Shown: positions 16,094 through 25,560 of the stretch, piece by piece
How the letters are laid out: every line of letters starts with the position of its first letter
How positions within the stretch are numbered: the first letter of the stretch is position 1
Assembly: GCA_965279195.1 (NCBI GenBank)
Contig: CBDIHP010000048.1
Coordinates: 434,001 to 498,000, forward strand
DNA from: CBDIHP01 sp965279195
GTDB taxonomy: Bacteria; Planctomycetota; Planctomycetia; Isosphaerales; Isosphaeraceae
Direction: 5' to 3'
Length of the DNA stretch: 64,000 bases
Translations under genes and position numbers: made by a program
The notes under the pieces: generated by a model
Told to the model about the DNA's origin: nothing
The model's database searches: none
The model's input: the letters and a program-made list of their open reading frames with translations, nothing else

Positions 16094-17698
16094 TCAAGGC
16101 ATCCGGACGGAGAATCGCTTCACCTGGCCGTCGAGGACGCGTTCGAAGATGATCTCCAGGTGGTCCTGCGCGGCGTTGTTGCCGAGGGTTTGGACCACGC
16201 CGGGGGCCGAGTTCACCGCCTGGCCGCCGACGGACTGGATCACATCGAGCGGCTTGAGGTAGGCCGCGAGCGGGCTGTCGGGCTCGACCTTGGTGATGGC
16301 GGCCCCTCGCATCGTGCCGGGGAGCCCGAGCTTCTCGGCCATCGGGCCGTTGAGGGTCACCATCTCCAGGCCGATCACGCTGGCGGTGTTGGACTCGCGT
16401 TCCTCGTTGCGGACCGGGGCGGGGGCGTCGGCCTCGGGCCGCTCGGGTCGGCGGAGCAGGCCGCGGGAGTTCTCCGGGGCCGGGCGGCGGGTGCGGGTCG
16501 GGTTCGAGGCGACGGCCCGTTCCTTGTCGGCGACGGTCACTCGGATCGCCACCTCGGACTTGTCGCGCCAGAGCACGAGGTCGGCGGGCCGGCCAATCGG
16601 GGCCATCGAGACAAGGTTGATCAGGTGATTCAGGTCAACGACCTCCTGGCCGTTGAACTTGAGGATCACGTCGCCGGTCTTGAGCCCGGCCTGGGCGGCC
16701 GGCGAGGTGCGGTCGACAGACTCGACCCACGCGCCCTTGGGGCGGTCGAGGCCGAGTTCGACGGCGTTCTCGTGGGTGAAATCCGGCTGGAGCTTGACGC
16801 CCAGGGCGCCGCGATTGACCCGCCCGTTCTCGACGAGCTGGTTCATGATCCAGCGGGCGAGGTTGATGGGGATCGAGAACCCGACCCCCTCGTTGCCGCC
16901 GCCGTTGGACAGGATGGCGATGTTCAGGCCGACGACCTCGCCCTTCATGTTCACGAGCGGGCCGCCGGAATTGCCGGGGTTGATGGCGGCGTCGGTCTGG
17001 AGGAAATCCTGGTTCTCGACGCCCGCCTTCTCCAGGTCGGCCTCGTGCCGGCCGCGACCGCTGACGATCCCCTGGCTGACCGAGTGGGTCAGGCCGAAGG
17101 GGCTGCCGATGGCCATGACCCAGGTGCCGACGGGGAGGTCGTCGCTGTTGCCCAGGCGGGCGGCCGGGAGATCCTGGCGGGTCAGCTTTAGCACGGCGAC
17201 GTCGGCCTTGCTGTCGAACCAGATCTTCTCGGGGTGGAGCGTGCGGCCGTCGCTGAGGGCGATGCTCACGTCCGAGGTGTCGGCCCCGGCGACGACGTGG
17301 TTGTTGGTCAGCACATAGAGGCCGCCGAGCCGGTCGGACCGGACGATCACGCCCGAGCCGGTCTCCTCGAACTCCTGGACACGGCCCTCCTCGCGGTTCC
17401 TCGTGACCTTCCGCGAGACGAGGTGGACGACCGACGGTGAGACGGCCCTGGCGACGAGTTCGAACGTCCGGTTGACGTGGGCGAACTGTTCATACTGGCG
17501 GCCGAGCTGATCGTAGATGGCCTCTTCGCCGCGAGGGCGGGAGGGCGAGGCGCCGGGGACGTCGGCCGCCCGATGGACGTTCGCGGCCGCTTGCTGGGGA
17601 TCGGCCGAGAGTGGCCGGCCCCCGCGATCGAGGGCGACGCCGATCGAGATGCCCAGGGCGAGCGTCGCCAGCAGCAGCGGCAGATTCCGGCGCGTCAT
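16094..17698 (-). CDS. HtrA/DegP-type periplasmic serine protease with two PDZ domains
   Basis: A 534-residue protein with an N-terminal signal anchor (residues 6-24). The trypsin-like domain has His134 (VLTNNHVV), Asp166 (SKADVAVLKL) and Ser244 (NPGNSGGPLV). PDZ1 spans about 280-370 (GVKLQPDFT ... GLKTGDVILKFNGQEV) and a second PDZ lies at the C-terminus (GLPGTMRGAAITKVEPDSPLA ... LDVIQSVGGQAV). HtrA enzymes degrade or refold damaged envelope proteins. The chosen ATG, 17696-17698, puts the signal anchor at the start. trpD follows 28 bases downstream. Confidence 0.94.
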   Translation of the reverse strand: MTRRNLPLLLATLALGISIGVALDRGGRPLSADPQQAAANVHRAADVPGASPSRPRGEEAIYDQLGRQYEQFAHVNRTFELVARAVSPSVVHLVSRKVTRNREEGRVQEFEETGSGVIVRSDRLGGLYVLTNNHVVAGADTSDVSIALSDGRTLHPEKIWFDSKADVAVLKLTRQDLPAARLGNSDDLPVGTWVMAIGSPFGLTHSVSQGIVSGRGRHEADLEKAGVENQDFLQTDAAINPGNSGGPLVNMKGEVVGLNIAILSNGGGNEGVGFSIPINLARWIMNQLVENGRVNRGALGVKLQPDFTHENAVELGLDRPKGAWVESVDRTSPAAQAGLKTGDVILKFNGQEVVDLNHLINLVSMAPIGRPADLVLWRDKSEVAIRVTVADKERAVASNPTRTRRPAPENSRGLLRRPERPEADAPAPVRNEERESNTASVIGLEMVTLNGPMAEKLGLPGTMRGAAITKVEPDSPLAAYLKPLDVIQSVGGQAVNSAPGVVQTLGNNAAQDHLEIIFERVLDGQVKRFSVRMP

Positions 17699-17794
17699 GT
17701 TGAGCCGATCTCCAAGCCAGTCGCGGGTCGGGCGATCTCGTACCAATCCAGTGGCAAATATATCCCGCGCCGGAGCCGCAAGTCAAAACGCCCC

Positions 17795-17925
17795 TTTGGA
17801 GTGCGGGAGCGAAGCTGCCGCTTTCATGTCGGTGTGATGGAACGGTAAAGCCAAGAGATCAGGTGGGCGACAGGGACACCGGGCCGAGTTCCAGAAATCG
17901 GCAGCTTCGCTCCCGCAGTCCAAAG
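17795..17925. repeat. dispersed inverted repeat, family A, copy at 17.8 kb
   Basis: Left arm TTTGGAGTGCGGGAGCGAAG at 17795-17825 and right arm CTTCGCTCCCGCAGTCCAAAG within 17894-17925 are near-perfect inverted copies separated by about 70 bases. The element fills the gap between the kinase stop codon and the HtrA gene, so a transcript here could fold into a long stem. Confidence 0.75.
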
Positions 17926-20900
17926 TCAAAGAGGTGTCGGGACATCCGGGATCTGGGCGAGGTCGGCGCCGAGGGCGGCGGCGGGGCTGTCGGGGGCGAG
18001 TTGGAAGTCGTTGCGGCGCATGTTCCAGAGGGGCTGCCGGGTGTCCCAGGGGCGGCGGAACCGGAGGTCGCCGTGGATCGCGAACTCCTCGCGGCGGCCG
18101 GCGAGGACATCCCACGAGGCGCGGTCGAAGACGGAGGGGATCGCGCCCGGTTGCGACGACTGGTCGCGGCGGTAGAGGCTGATCAGGTGATAGCCGACAC
18201 GCTGGCCTTGCCATTTGAGGCGGTCGCGGAGGGTATCCGGGTCGTCCTGGCCGTCGAGCCGGAAGAGCGGGGTGCCGTCGCCGTTGTTGGCCAGGACCGA
18301 CTCGCGGACGACCACGTCGGCGATCGGGAGTTCGGGCTCGCCGGGGGTGCTCTCCAGGTAGACGAGCCCGCCGGTGAGCCGGGCGGTGACCTGCCGGAGG
18401 TCGACCTTGAGCGTCTCGCCCCCCGTGCCGCGGGCCCGGCCGTGGCCGTGCACGAGGCTGTCGCCGGTCGAGACGGCCGCATTCTCCATCGCCAGGTCGA
18501 GCCTCGCGCCGGCGGCCACGTCGACCAGGACGCCGCCGAGTCGGATCAGGCAATCCTTGAGTCGGACCGTCGGGGGCAGGCCCGCTGGCTCGTCCCGGCG
18601 GCTCCCCGCCGCCCTCGGGCCCTCGTCCGGCCGATCGGCCTCGTCCCTGGCCCGCGAGTCATCGAGGACGGCCACCATCGCGGTCTTCGGCCGGTTCCCT
18701 TCGATCGTCACCGTGCAGTTGGTCAGGTTCAGGTCGGTGCCCGAGCGCAGTCCGAAGGCCGCCCAGGGGGCCGTGCCGCCGGCCGCGTCGGCCGGGACGA
18801 CGAGGTCGATTCCCTCCAGCCGCAGTCCGCCGCCCTGGACGTCGAGCCCGAGGTTCCAGGCCGAATTTGCGTTCGAGGCGAACCGGGCGGGCTCGGCGTT
18901 GGATCGGAGACGGAACCTGGGGCGGCGGTTCGAGCCGGAAGCCTTGATGGTCCAGACCCCCGCACCCTTGACCTGGAACGGCGGGAGGTCGAAGTCGGCG
19001 TCCGACTTGATGTTCAGCGTGCCCCCTCGCGAATCGGCCCGGGTGATCCGTTCGAGCAGTTCGGCGGCGGTCCGGATGAGGTTGGGATTCGAGGCCCCGC
19101 CCGGAGGGTTCGAGGGGCCACGGCCGGTCCCGGGGTTCGCGGCCGCGACGCGGGTCGGCGTGCTCGCGTCGTCCTTGGTCGCGGCGGGTCCGTCAGATCG
19201 GCCCGGTTCGATCGCGGGCGGGTTCTTCCGGGATTCCTCGGCGACCTGCGTCATCGGCGGAGGAATAGCTGCGCCGCCGAAGAGTTCGGCGTCGGGATCC
19301 TCGGCCGCCGGTGGCACCGCCATCGGCTTGGTTGTCGAAGCCGTACGGGGAGGCTCGGCGGCCATCGGGGCCATCGGCGGGGGGATGTTGTCGAGCGGAT
19401 CGGCGGGCCTGGCCGGCGTCTCCGGGGCGTTTGCGTTGTCGCCGCCGCGATCGGGTTGTTCGACCTGGTTCAGCAGGTTGAAGGGGTTCGTGGCGAGGGC
19501 GAGCGCCGTCGCGTCGTTGTCGATGGGCTCGACCGGTCGCGAGGCCGCCTCGGGCTCCCGAGAATCGGCCACGCGGCTGGACGCGAGTGTTGTGGGCTCA
19601 CTCAGGCGGCCGAGCGGGCCGGTCCGCGCACCGAGCCGATCCCGAAGACCATCGGGGGCGGAGAATCGGAACGCGAACGCCGGATCGGCCTCGGATCCCG
19701 CGCCGGCCACCTGCCAGGGGCTGGCGTCGATCGCGACCGAGCCCGACTCGCGGATGCCCTGGGTGCCCGACTCCGACCACACCGAGAACGAACGGACGGG
19801 GCCTCGCCCGCGGGCGTCCTCGCCCGGCCGCGACGGGCGGAGATAGGCCGCGAATCGGGCGTAGAGGTTCTCGAACCCGCGGTAATCGACCTGATCGGGG
19901 GAGTCGCAGGTCAAGAGCGTCGCGCCGGCGCCGGACGCTTCGGGCGCGAACAGGCAGTCGCGGGCCCGGATCCTCGGCGAGAGGCCCTCGGCGAGGAATA
20001 CCGGCCCCTCGCCGGCGAGGACGGTCACCTGCGCGAGCTGGAAGTCGGACGGCCCCCCATATCCGCCGGGGTGCTCGGACGCGAAGGTCGCGACCTCGGC
20101 CGGGCCAAAGGTGCAGTCGCGCAGGGCGACCTCGACCTCGCCCTCGGCCCGGATTCCGTAGGGACCGCCGTCCGCATGCGTTGCGTTGAGCGACAGGGAC
20201 GCCTCGGTCCGGCCGTCGGCCCCCCACTTGCCCGTCGACGAGATCCGGACGGCGGATTGAGGCCCGCGGGATCCGCCGGGCGTCGGTCGCCTGAGCTGGC
20301 AACGCCGGAGGGTGACGTCGGAATCCTCGGCACGGAGGATCGCGTCGAGTTCCGGGCTGCCGATCAGGTCGAGGCCGTCGAGCGTGACGCGGCCGCCGGC
20401 GAGGTCGAGGAGGGCCGCGGGTTTGGTCGCGCCCCGCAGCGAGACGCCGGCCATCCGGAGCACGGGGCGGATCCCCTGTTCGGCCCGGAGGGTGACGTCG
20501 AGGTTCTTGAGCTTCGCCCCATCCGCCGGCAGGCGAAGCAGATAGGGCCCGGCGTCCACCAGCAAAAGGTTCGCCTTGGGGGGCGCGTTGCGGATCACCT
20601 CGATGAGGTTCTGGCCGGAATCCACCTCGATGTCGCGAGCCGGTGCCGCCGTTCCGCCGACGGCCTTGGCCGCTTCGGCGGATGATGCGACCGTCGCGGC
20701 CCCGCCCTTGATCCGTTCGAATGGGTCGGGCGCACCCGACCGGGCGACCAGGGACGGCCCGCCGAGGCCGGTCGCGCTGTTTCCGGCGGGCTTCGGGGGC
20801 TCGTTGAACCAGAAGAGGACGCCCACCAGGAGCAAGAAGCCGAGGGCCGGGACGCCCCAGACCAGGTGCTTCTCCCACGCGGGCCGGGCCGTCGGCTCGA

Positions 20901-22011
20901 CCCATACGAGTCCCTCGGGGCTGACCGGCCGCAGGCCCAGATGCCCGGCGAGGACGAGGAGGTCCCGGATCAGGGACTCGGGCGTCTGATACCGGCGGTC
21001 GCGGTCCTTGAGCATCAGCTTGCGGACGACCGCGGCGAGCTCGGCCGGGACGTGCGGGTTGATCTCGCGGACGTCCGGCGGCGCCTCCTCCTGATGCTGC
21101 AGGAGCTTCTGGAGGACCGTCCCCTCGGGGAACGGCGGGCGGCCTGTGAGCATGTGGAAGAGGGTGCAGCCGAGCGAGTAGAGGTCGCCCCGCACGTCCA
21201 CGTCGCGGGGGTCGCGGGCCTGCTCGGGGCTGATGTAGTCGAACGTGCCCAGGGTCATGCCGCTCTGGGTCAGGCCGTTGTCGCGGCCCCGCTCGAAGTG
21301 GCGGGCCAGGCCCATGTCGACGAGTTTGGCACGGCCCGTCGCCGTCACGATGATGTTCGATGGCTTGATGTCGCGATGGACGACGCCCCGCTCGACGGCG
21401 TGCCCGAGGGCCCCGGCGATCTGGAGGGTGTAGTTGATCGCATCGTTGATCGAGAGGGGGCCCCGCTCGTCGACCTTCTGGCGGAGCGTCTGGCCCTCGA
21501 TGTATTCGAATGCGATGTAGTGATACTTCGCGTCGCGGCCGATGGTGAAGACGCGGGCGATGTTCTCGTGGTCGAGCCGGGCGGCGGCCCGGCCTTCCTG
21601 ATAGAAGCGCTGGACGACTTCGACGTCCTCGGCCTGGTCGGGCGGCAGGACCTTGAGCGCGACGACGCGGTCGAGTTTGGTGTCGAAGGCACGGAAGACC
21701 GCCCCCATGCCGCCGATGCCGATGGCCTGGTCGACCTGGAAGGAGTCGATGCGATCGCCAGGCGCGGGCCAGGGGGTGCCGCTGCCGCTGGGCCCCTGGC
21801 CGGCGTTCAGTCCCGAACCCGATCCGCTCGCACCACGGTTGCTGCCGCTGCCGGACGATGCGGCGGCGGTGAGGCCGGAGCCGACGGATCCGGATCCGGA
21901 GATCACGGTGGGTGGGTCGGCCGACTCGACCGGGCGCGCATCCGGGCGCCAGGAACCGGTCGCCGAGGGGCGGCCGGGGTCGGCGTCGGGGTGTGGGCGA
22001 GGTTCGCTCAT
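17926..22011 (-). CDS. giant Ser/Thr protein kinase with extracytoplasmic beta-helix region
   Basis: About 1,361 residues. Residues 1-84 are a Gly/Ser/Pro-rich leader. The kinase domain spans about 87-355: glycine loop GIGGMGAVF, Lys120 in VALK, catalytic loop VHRDIKPSN (211-219), SPEQARD. The metal-binding DFG is DMG (VDMGLAR), a change also seen in other bacterial Hanks-type kinases. A membrane segment lies at 383-402. Outside it, two beta-rich blocks (about 480-760 and 1010-1340) carry repeated strands like VTLDGLDLIGSPELD and LRLEGIDLVVP, which suggest a pectate-lyase-like parallel helix, separated by a Pro/Ala-rich linker. Likely a signal receptor. ATG 22011 was chosen; one 9 bases upstream is possible. 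Confidence 0.88.
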   Translation of the reverse strand: MSEPRPHPDADPGRPSATGSWRPDARPVESADPPTVISGSGSVGSGLTAAASSGSGSNRGASGSGSGLNAGQGPSGSGTPWPAPGDRIDSFQVDQAIGIGGMGAVFRAFDTKLDRVVALKVLPPDQAEDVEVVQRFYQEGRAAARLDHENIARVFTIGRDAKYHYIAFEYIEGQTLRQKVDERGPLSINDAINYTLQIAGALGHAVERGVVHRDIKPSNIIVTATGRAKLVDMGLARHFERGRDNGLTQSGMTLGTFDYISPEQARDPRDVDVRGDLYSLGCTLFHMLTGRPPFPEGTVLQKLLQHQEEAPPDVREINPHVPAELAAVVRKLMLKDRDRRYQTPESLIRDLLVLAGHLGLRPVSPEGLVWVEPTARPAWEKHLVWGVPALGFLLLVGVLFWFNEPPKPAGNSATGLGGPSLVARSGAPDPFERIKGGAATVASSAEAAKAVGGTAAPARDIEVDSGQNLIEVIRNAPPKANLLLVDAGPYLLRLPADGAKLKNLDVTLRAEQGIRPVLRMAGVSLRGATKPAALLDLAGGRVTLDGLDLIGSPELDAILRAEDSDVTLRRCQLRRPTPGGSRGPQSAVRISSTGKWGADGRTEASLSLNATHADGGPYGIRAEGEVEVALRDCTFGPAEVATFASEHPGGYGGPSDFQLAQVTVLAGEGPVFLAEGLSPRIRARDCLFAPEASGAGATLLTCDSPDQVDYRGFENLYARFAAYLRPSRPGEDARGRGPVRSFSVWSESGTQGIRESGSVAIDASPWQVAGAGSEADPAFAFRFSAPDGLRDRLGARTGPLGRLSEPTTLASSRVADSREPEAASRPVEPIDNDATALALATNPFNLLNQVEQPDRGGDNANAPETPARPADPLDNIPPPMAPMAAEPPRTASTTKPMAVPPAAEDPDAELFGGAAIPPPMTQVAEESRKNPPAIEPGRSDGPAATKDDASTPTRVAAANPGTGRGPSNPPGGASNPNLIRTAAELLERITRADSRGGTLNIKSDADFDLPPFQVKGAGVWTIKASGSNRRPRFRLRSNAEPARFASNANSAWNLGLDVQGGGLRLEGIDLVVPADAAGGTAPWAAFGLRSGTDLNLTNCTVTIEGNRPKTAMVAVLDDSRARDEADRPDEGPRAAGSRRDEPAGLPPTVRLKDCLIRLGGVLVDVAAGARLDLAMENAAVSTGDSLVHGHGRARGTGGETLKVDLRQVTARLTGGLVYLESTPGEPELPIADVVVRESVLANNGDGTPLFRLDGQDDPDTLRDRLKWQGQRVGYHLISLYRRDQSSQPGAIPSVFDRASWDVLAGRREEFAIHGDLRFRRPWDTRQPLWNMRRNDFQLAPDSPAAALGADLAQIPDVPTPL

Positions 22012-22365
22012 GACTGCCATCTCGAGCGGAAAACGTCGGGCACGCCCGCGTTCTCCCGGGACACATCCTTGCTGCGCGTCGGGGCTTGCGTCATGGGGCC
22101 GGGCACGGCCGGCGGGCCGGAGGAGGACGCCCCTGGAGATGGGTGCAAGCTGGGCGTCGGACTTCCCCCAGCGAACTATAGTCCCGGCCCGACCCCCTGT
22201 CAATCAAACGGACGGGGCGAGATGGATATGGATTGATGGGTATTCAGGCGACTTCGCGCGGCGATCGGGATGAGCCGCGATCCGGGAACGCCGCTGGCCG
22301 CAGGCGGGTGCCTGCGGCCAGCGATTTGGATCGGGATCAGGCGAGGGTCGCCATTCCGCGCGCGG

Positions 22366-24072
22366 TCACTGCTGGCCGCCGCGGTTGATCTGGTCGAAGT
22401 ACCCCCGGATATGCTTTTCCACGCTCTTGGGCACCTTCTGATTGGTCAGCGCATCGGCCGCGACGCCGGCGCTGGTCTCCAGCTCGCCCTGGATGCTGAT
22501 CTGGCTGTTGCCCTTGGTCTGCTGGCCCGGAGGGGCGGTGCCCTCGATGATCGCGGCGCCCTTGAGGAACTGCTGCTTGACCTTGGTGTTGTAGGCGGCG
22601 GTCTCGTCGGGCGCCTCGGGGCGGTCGCCCCGGCCCTTGCCGCGTCCCTGACCCTGGCCGTTCCCGTTGTTGCGGTTGCCCATCCCGAACTGGCCGAGGC
22701 TTTCGCCGAGCTGGTTCAGGCCGTCGCCGCCGTTCATGCCGTTCTTGGCGTCCTGGAGGTCGGCCAGGGCGCTCTCGAGCGACTGGAGTTCCGCGAGCTG
22801 CTGCGCCATCTGTTCGAGCTGCTGCTGCGACATTCCCAGGCTCTCGGCCGCCTTCTTCATGTCGCCCTCGGACATCTGCTTCTGGGCCTGGGCGAGCTGC
22901 TGGGCCATCTTCTCGAGGTTCTTGAGGCTCTGGGCCTGGTCCTCCAGCTTGGCCATTTCCTTCTGATACTGCGTCTCGCTCAGGCCGCCGTTCTTCTTGG
23001 CCTCTTCGAGCTGCTTCTTGCGGTCATCCAGGTTGGCCATCTTCTGGAGCTGCTTGGCCATGTCGCCGAGTTGCTTCTGGAGCTGCTGCTTCTCCTGGGG
23101 CGACATCTTGTTGCTGGCCATCTTCTGCTGGAGCTGCTTGAGCTCGTTGGCGGCCTTCTGGAAGTCGCCCTTCGCCAGCGCTTTGGCGAAGTCCTCGCCG
23201 GGGCCGTTGGAGGCCATCTCCTTGAGCTGCTGGAGCTGGCGATTGATCTGCTCGGGCGAGCCGAGCTGCTTCTGCCGGTCCTTGAGCGTGTCGGTCAGCT
23301 TGTTGAGGGCGACCATCGCCTTCTCCTTGTCGGCGGGGGGGGCCTTGGCGAGGTCGTTGGCGACCTTCTCCACCTGGGCGAGCAGCTTCTCGGCCTCGGC
23401 GAACTTGGCCTTGTCCATCTGCTTGCGCTGCTCGGCGACCTTCTTGCTGAGGGCCTCCGACTGCTTCGAGACCGCCTTCTTCTCCTCGGCGGTCGCCACG
23501 GTCGCGGCCTTCGGGCTGGCCTGGAGGCCCTTGGGCATCCAGACGGGCAGGAAGGTGATCACCAGCGCGATGGCGCCGGGGATCAGGACCAGCCACGACC
23601 GATCGGGCAGCCTGAACCCGAACCGCTCGGCGACGTCGATGTCGCGGACGTGCTTCGCCGCGTCGGCCAGCAGGGCCTTGCCGGCGGGGCTGGCCTTGAG
23701 GTCATCGGGGAGCGTCAGGGCGGTGCTGAGCCGCTCGTTGAGCTGGAAGGCGCGGTCGAGGGCGACCGCGGCGTCGACCCGGCTCGGCCCGCTGAAGATG
23801 GCCACGAGGAGCGACCCGACAAACGCCACGCCGGCCGCGATCGCGAACGGCAGCCAGTCGGCCCCCGGGATCGGCTGGCCGAGCTTCTTGGCACCCAGCA
23901 CAGCGGTCGCGACGAACAGAGTGCCCACCAGCCACCAGGTCAGGCCGGTCAGGAACCGCTGCACGCGGAGCCGGCGGAACACCTGGACGATCGGCTTCTG
24001 CAATTCCTGGACTTCCACGGCCTTCGACCTCCCGCTCGACCCGACAGAACCGAGGCCATCCGACAACCCCAC
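22366..24072 (-). CDS. membrane-anchored coiled-coil protein, 568 residues
   Basis: Three hydrophobic segments in the first 180 residues (about 40-60, 72-93 and 158-178) and then about 270 residues of Gln/Lys-rich heptads (EQINRQLQQLKEMASNG, QEKQQLQKQLGDMAKQL) predict a long coiled coil. The C-terminal part has a Gly/Asn-rich linker (GNRNNGNGQGQGRGKG) and a small compact end with the pattern GAAIIEGTAPPGQQTKGNSQI. The N-terminus resembles DUF4175-like membrane proteins of planctomycetes. No enzyme motif. It may scaffold an envelope complex; that is inference only. The first ATG of the frame is used and could be too early by about 14 residues. Confidence 0.78.
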   Translation of the reverse strand: MGLSDGLGSVGSSGRSKAVEVQELQKPIVQVFRRLRVQRFLTGLTWWLVGTLFVATAVLGAKKLGQPIPGADWLPFAIAAGVAFVGSLLVAIFSGPSRVDAAVALDRAFQLNERLSTALTLPDDLKASPAGKALLADAAKHVRDIDVAERFGFRLPDRSWLVLIPGAIALVITFLPVWMPKGLQASPKAATVATAEEKKAVSKQSEALSKKVAEQRKQMDKAKFAEAEKLLAQVEKVANDLAKAPPADKEKAMVALNKLTDTLKDRQKQLGSPEQINRQLQQLKEMASNGPGEDFAKALAKGDFQKAANELKQLQQKMASNKMSPQEKQQLQKQLGDMAKQLQKMANLDDRKKQLEEAKKNGGLSETQYQKEMAKLEDQAQSLKNLEKMAQQLAQAQKQMSEGDMKKAAESLGMSQQQLEQMAQQLAELQSLESALADLQDAKNGMNGGDGLNQLGESLGQFGMGNRNNGNGQGQGRGKGRGDRPEAPDETAAYNTKVKQQFLKGAAIIEGTAPPGQQTKGNSQISIQGELETSAGVAADALTNQKVPKSVEKHIRGYFDQINRGGQQ

Positions 24073-24224
24073 GTTTCGGACTATAGACGATTGTCAGACC
24101 CCCGGCAAGTCGCCAGTCCGAAGGATTTCGGCGGGGCGTCCGTCGGATTGGGAGGATTCCCCGCCATGGTCCCGGATTCGTGTTCTAGGGTGGATGGGAT
24201 CCGCACGTTTTGCGGGGGATGGCC

Positions 24225-25391
24225 ATGCGAATCGCGGCGACTTGCCACCACTGCCGGGCACGGTACCGGGCGCCCGGACGCCTCGCGGGCCGGATCGCGC
24301 GCTGCCGGCGCTGCGGGCAGAGGTTCGCGATCCCCCTGGGCGGCAAGTCGAGACGCAGGGCCCGCTTCCGGAACGCGGCGACCGTCATGATCGTGATGGG
24401 GCTGGTCGCGGGGTTCGGCATCCCGGCCCTGCGGATCGCGCGATCGCGACCGGTGCTGAACGTCCCGCCGGTCCGGAACCCGATCGTCGCTCCTAGGGCT
24501 CCTGACCCGGTCAGCCATGTGCCCAGGGCAGGGGAAGTCCTCGTTGTCGTTCGCGGCGTCCAGGGCGACGACCACCACCGGGCGATGTCGGAGGCCATCC
24601 GGCGGTTGATCGGCCACATCCCCGGCGGCCGGGTTGTGGGCCTGACCCTGGCCAATGACGTCCTGCAGGCCCGATTGAAGCCCGCGGCCGATTTGAATCT
24701 GTTGCGGGCCTGGGTCGATTTCGGCCGGGTCGAGCGGGCCGAGGCGGTCGTGCTTCTCGTCGAGGCCAGCCCGCTGCGGCCGGACCAGACACGGCCGGAC
24801 GAGTCCGACCCCCTCGGCCGGGCCATCTTCGACCTGACGTCCGTCCGCCCGGAGCATCGCATCGAGGCATCGCGGATCCTTGCGTCGATGCCGCCGGCCG
24901 AGGATACCTCATTGAGACGTTACGTCTCGGCCACGCTGTCAAGGAACCTCGACGAGCCCGACGCGACCTTGAAGGTCGAGACCATACGGGCCCTGGGGTC
25001 CTGGGCGACAGCGCAGGACCTGTCGCAGATCCTCAACGTTCTGAAAGGTCGCGACGCGGTATTGCGGACCGAGGCCATCCGGGCGCTGGCGAATCGGGGC
25101 GACCCGAGGGGCTCGCGGGCGATCGCGGGGATCTTCCCCGTCGATCGGGCCGAGGCCGGCCGGGCGCTGATCGAGATGGGCCCCCCGGCCGAGTCGGCGA
25201 CCCTGGCACTCCTGCGCGACGTCGACGAATCCATCCGGATCGACGCATGCCGGATCCTGGCCGAGATCGGCACTGATCACAGCCTTCCCGCGCTGACCCA
25301 GGTCGCCGCCCAGCGATCCGGCCCCGAAGCCCGCGCCGCCCGCGACGCGGCGGATGCCATCGTGAGACGTGGAGGGGTGGGCAGAAATTGA
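24225..25391 (+). CDS. zinc-ribbon membrane protein with HEAT-like repeats
   Basis: A 388-residue protein. Residues 5-32 form a CxxC...CxxC zinc ribbon (CHHCRARYRAPGRL, CRRCGQRF), a feature of many planctomycete membrane proteins. One membrane segment follows at about 45-65. A middle domain of about 100 residues (VLVVVRGVQGDDHHR, GRVVGLTLANDVLQARLKP) is of unknown type. The last 150 residues are four or five HEAT/PBS-lyase-like helical repeats (TIRALGSWATAQDL, EAIRALANRGDPRGSRAIAGI, EAGRALIEMGPPAESATLALL, CRILAEIGTDHSLPALTQVAA). Likely a protein-binding scaffold. ATG 24225 has GGGGG 7 bases upstream; ATG 24219 is equally possible. Confidence 0.8.
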   Translation: MRIAATCHHCRARYRAPGRLAGRIARCRRCGQRFAIPLGGKSRRRARFRNAATVMIVMGLVAGFGIPALRIARSRPVLNVPPVRNPIVAPRAPDPVSHVPRAGEVLVVVRGVQGDDHHRAMSEAIRRLIGHIPGGRVVGLTLANDVLQARLKPAADLNLLRAWVDFGRVERAEAVVLLVEASPLRPDQTRPDESDPLGRAIFDLTSVRPEHRIEASRILASMPPAEDTSLRRYVSATLSRNLDEPDATLKVETIRALGSWATAQDLSQILNVLKGRDAVLRTEAIRALANRGDPRGSRAIAGIFPVDRAEAGRALIEMGPPAESATLALLRDVDESIRIDACRILAEIGTDHSLPALTQVAAQRSGPEARAARDAADAIVRRGGVGRN

Positions 25392-25412
25392 ACCTCCAGG
25401 ACGCGAGGAAGA

Positions 25413-25535
25413 GGAAGAATTGAACCACGGAGACACAGAGATCACAGAGATTTGAGAATTGACTGAATCGATTTCAATGTCTCGATTCTTAATCCCATCT
25501 CTGTGTCCTCTGTGTCTCCGTGGTTCAATTCTTCC
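25413..25535. repeat. dispersed long inverted repeat, family B, copy 1
   Basis: Arms at 25413-25440 and 25508-25535 are a perfect 28-bp inverted repeat (GGAAGAATTGAACCACGG...CACAGAG). The loop is AT-rich. In the flanking gaps this family reads as NHxDTE peptides in either strand. It separates the convergent HEAT-protein and cysteine desulfurase-like genes. Confidence 0.9.
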
Positions 25536-25560
25536 TTCGCTCCTCTTTCCGTTCCCGATT

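Noticed and set aside
17863..20685. Plus-strand frame of 940 codons
   Set aside because: Antisense to the kinase; Arg/Gly/Val-rich with no domain; frame openness comes from high GC.
22270..24390. Plus-strand frame of about 700 codons rich in Leu/Gly
   Set aside because: Reverse of the coiled-coil gene: Gln/Lys heptads read backwards give Leu-rich sequence that mimics a membrane protein.
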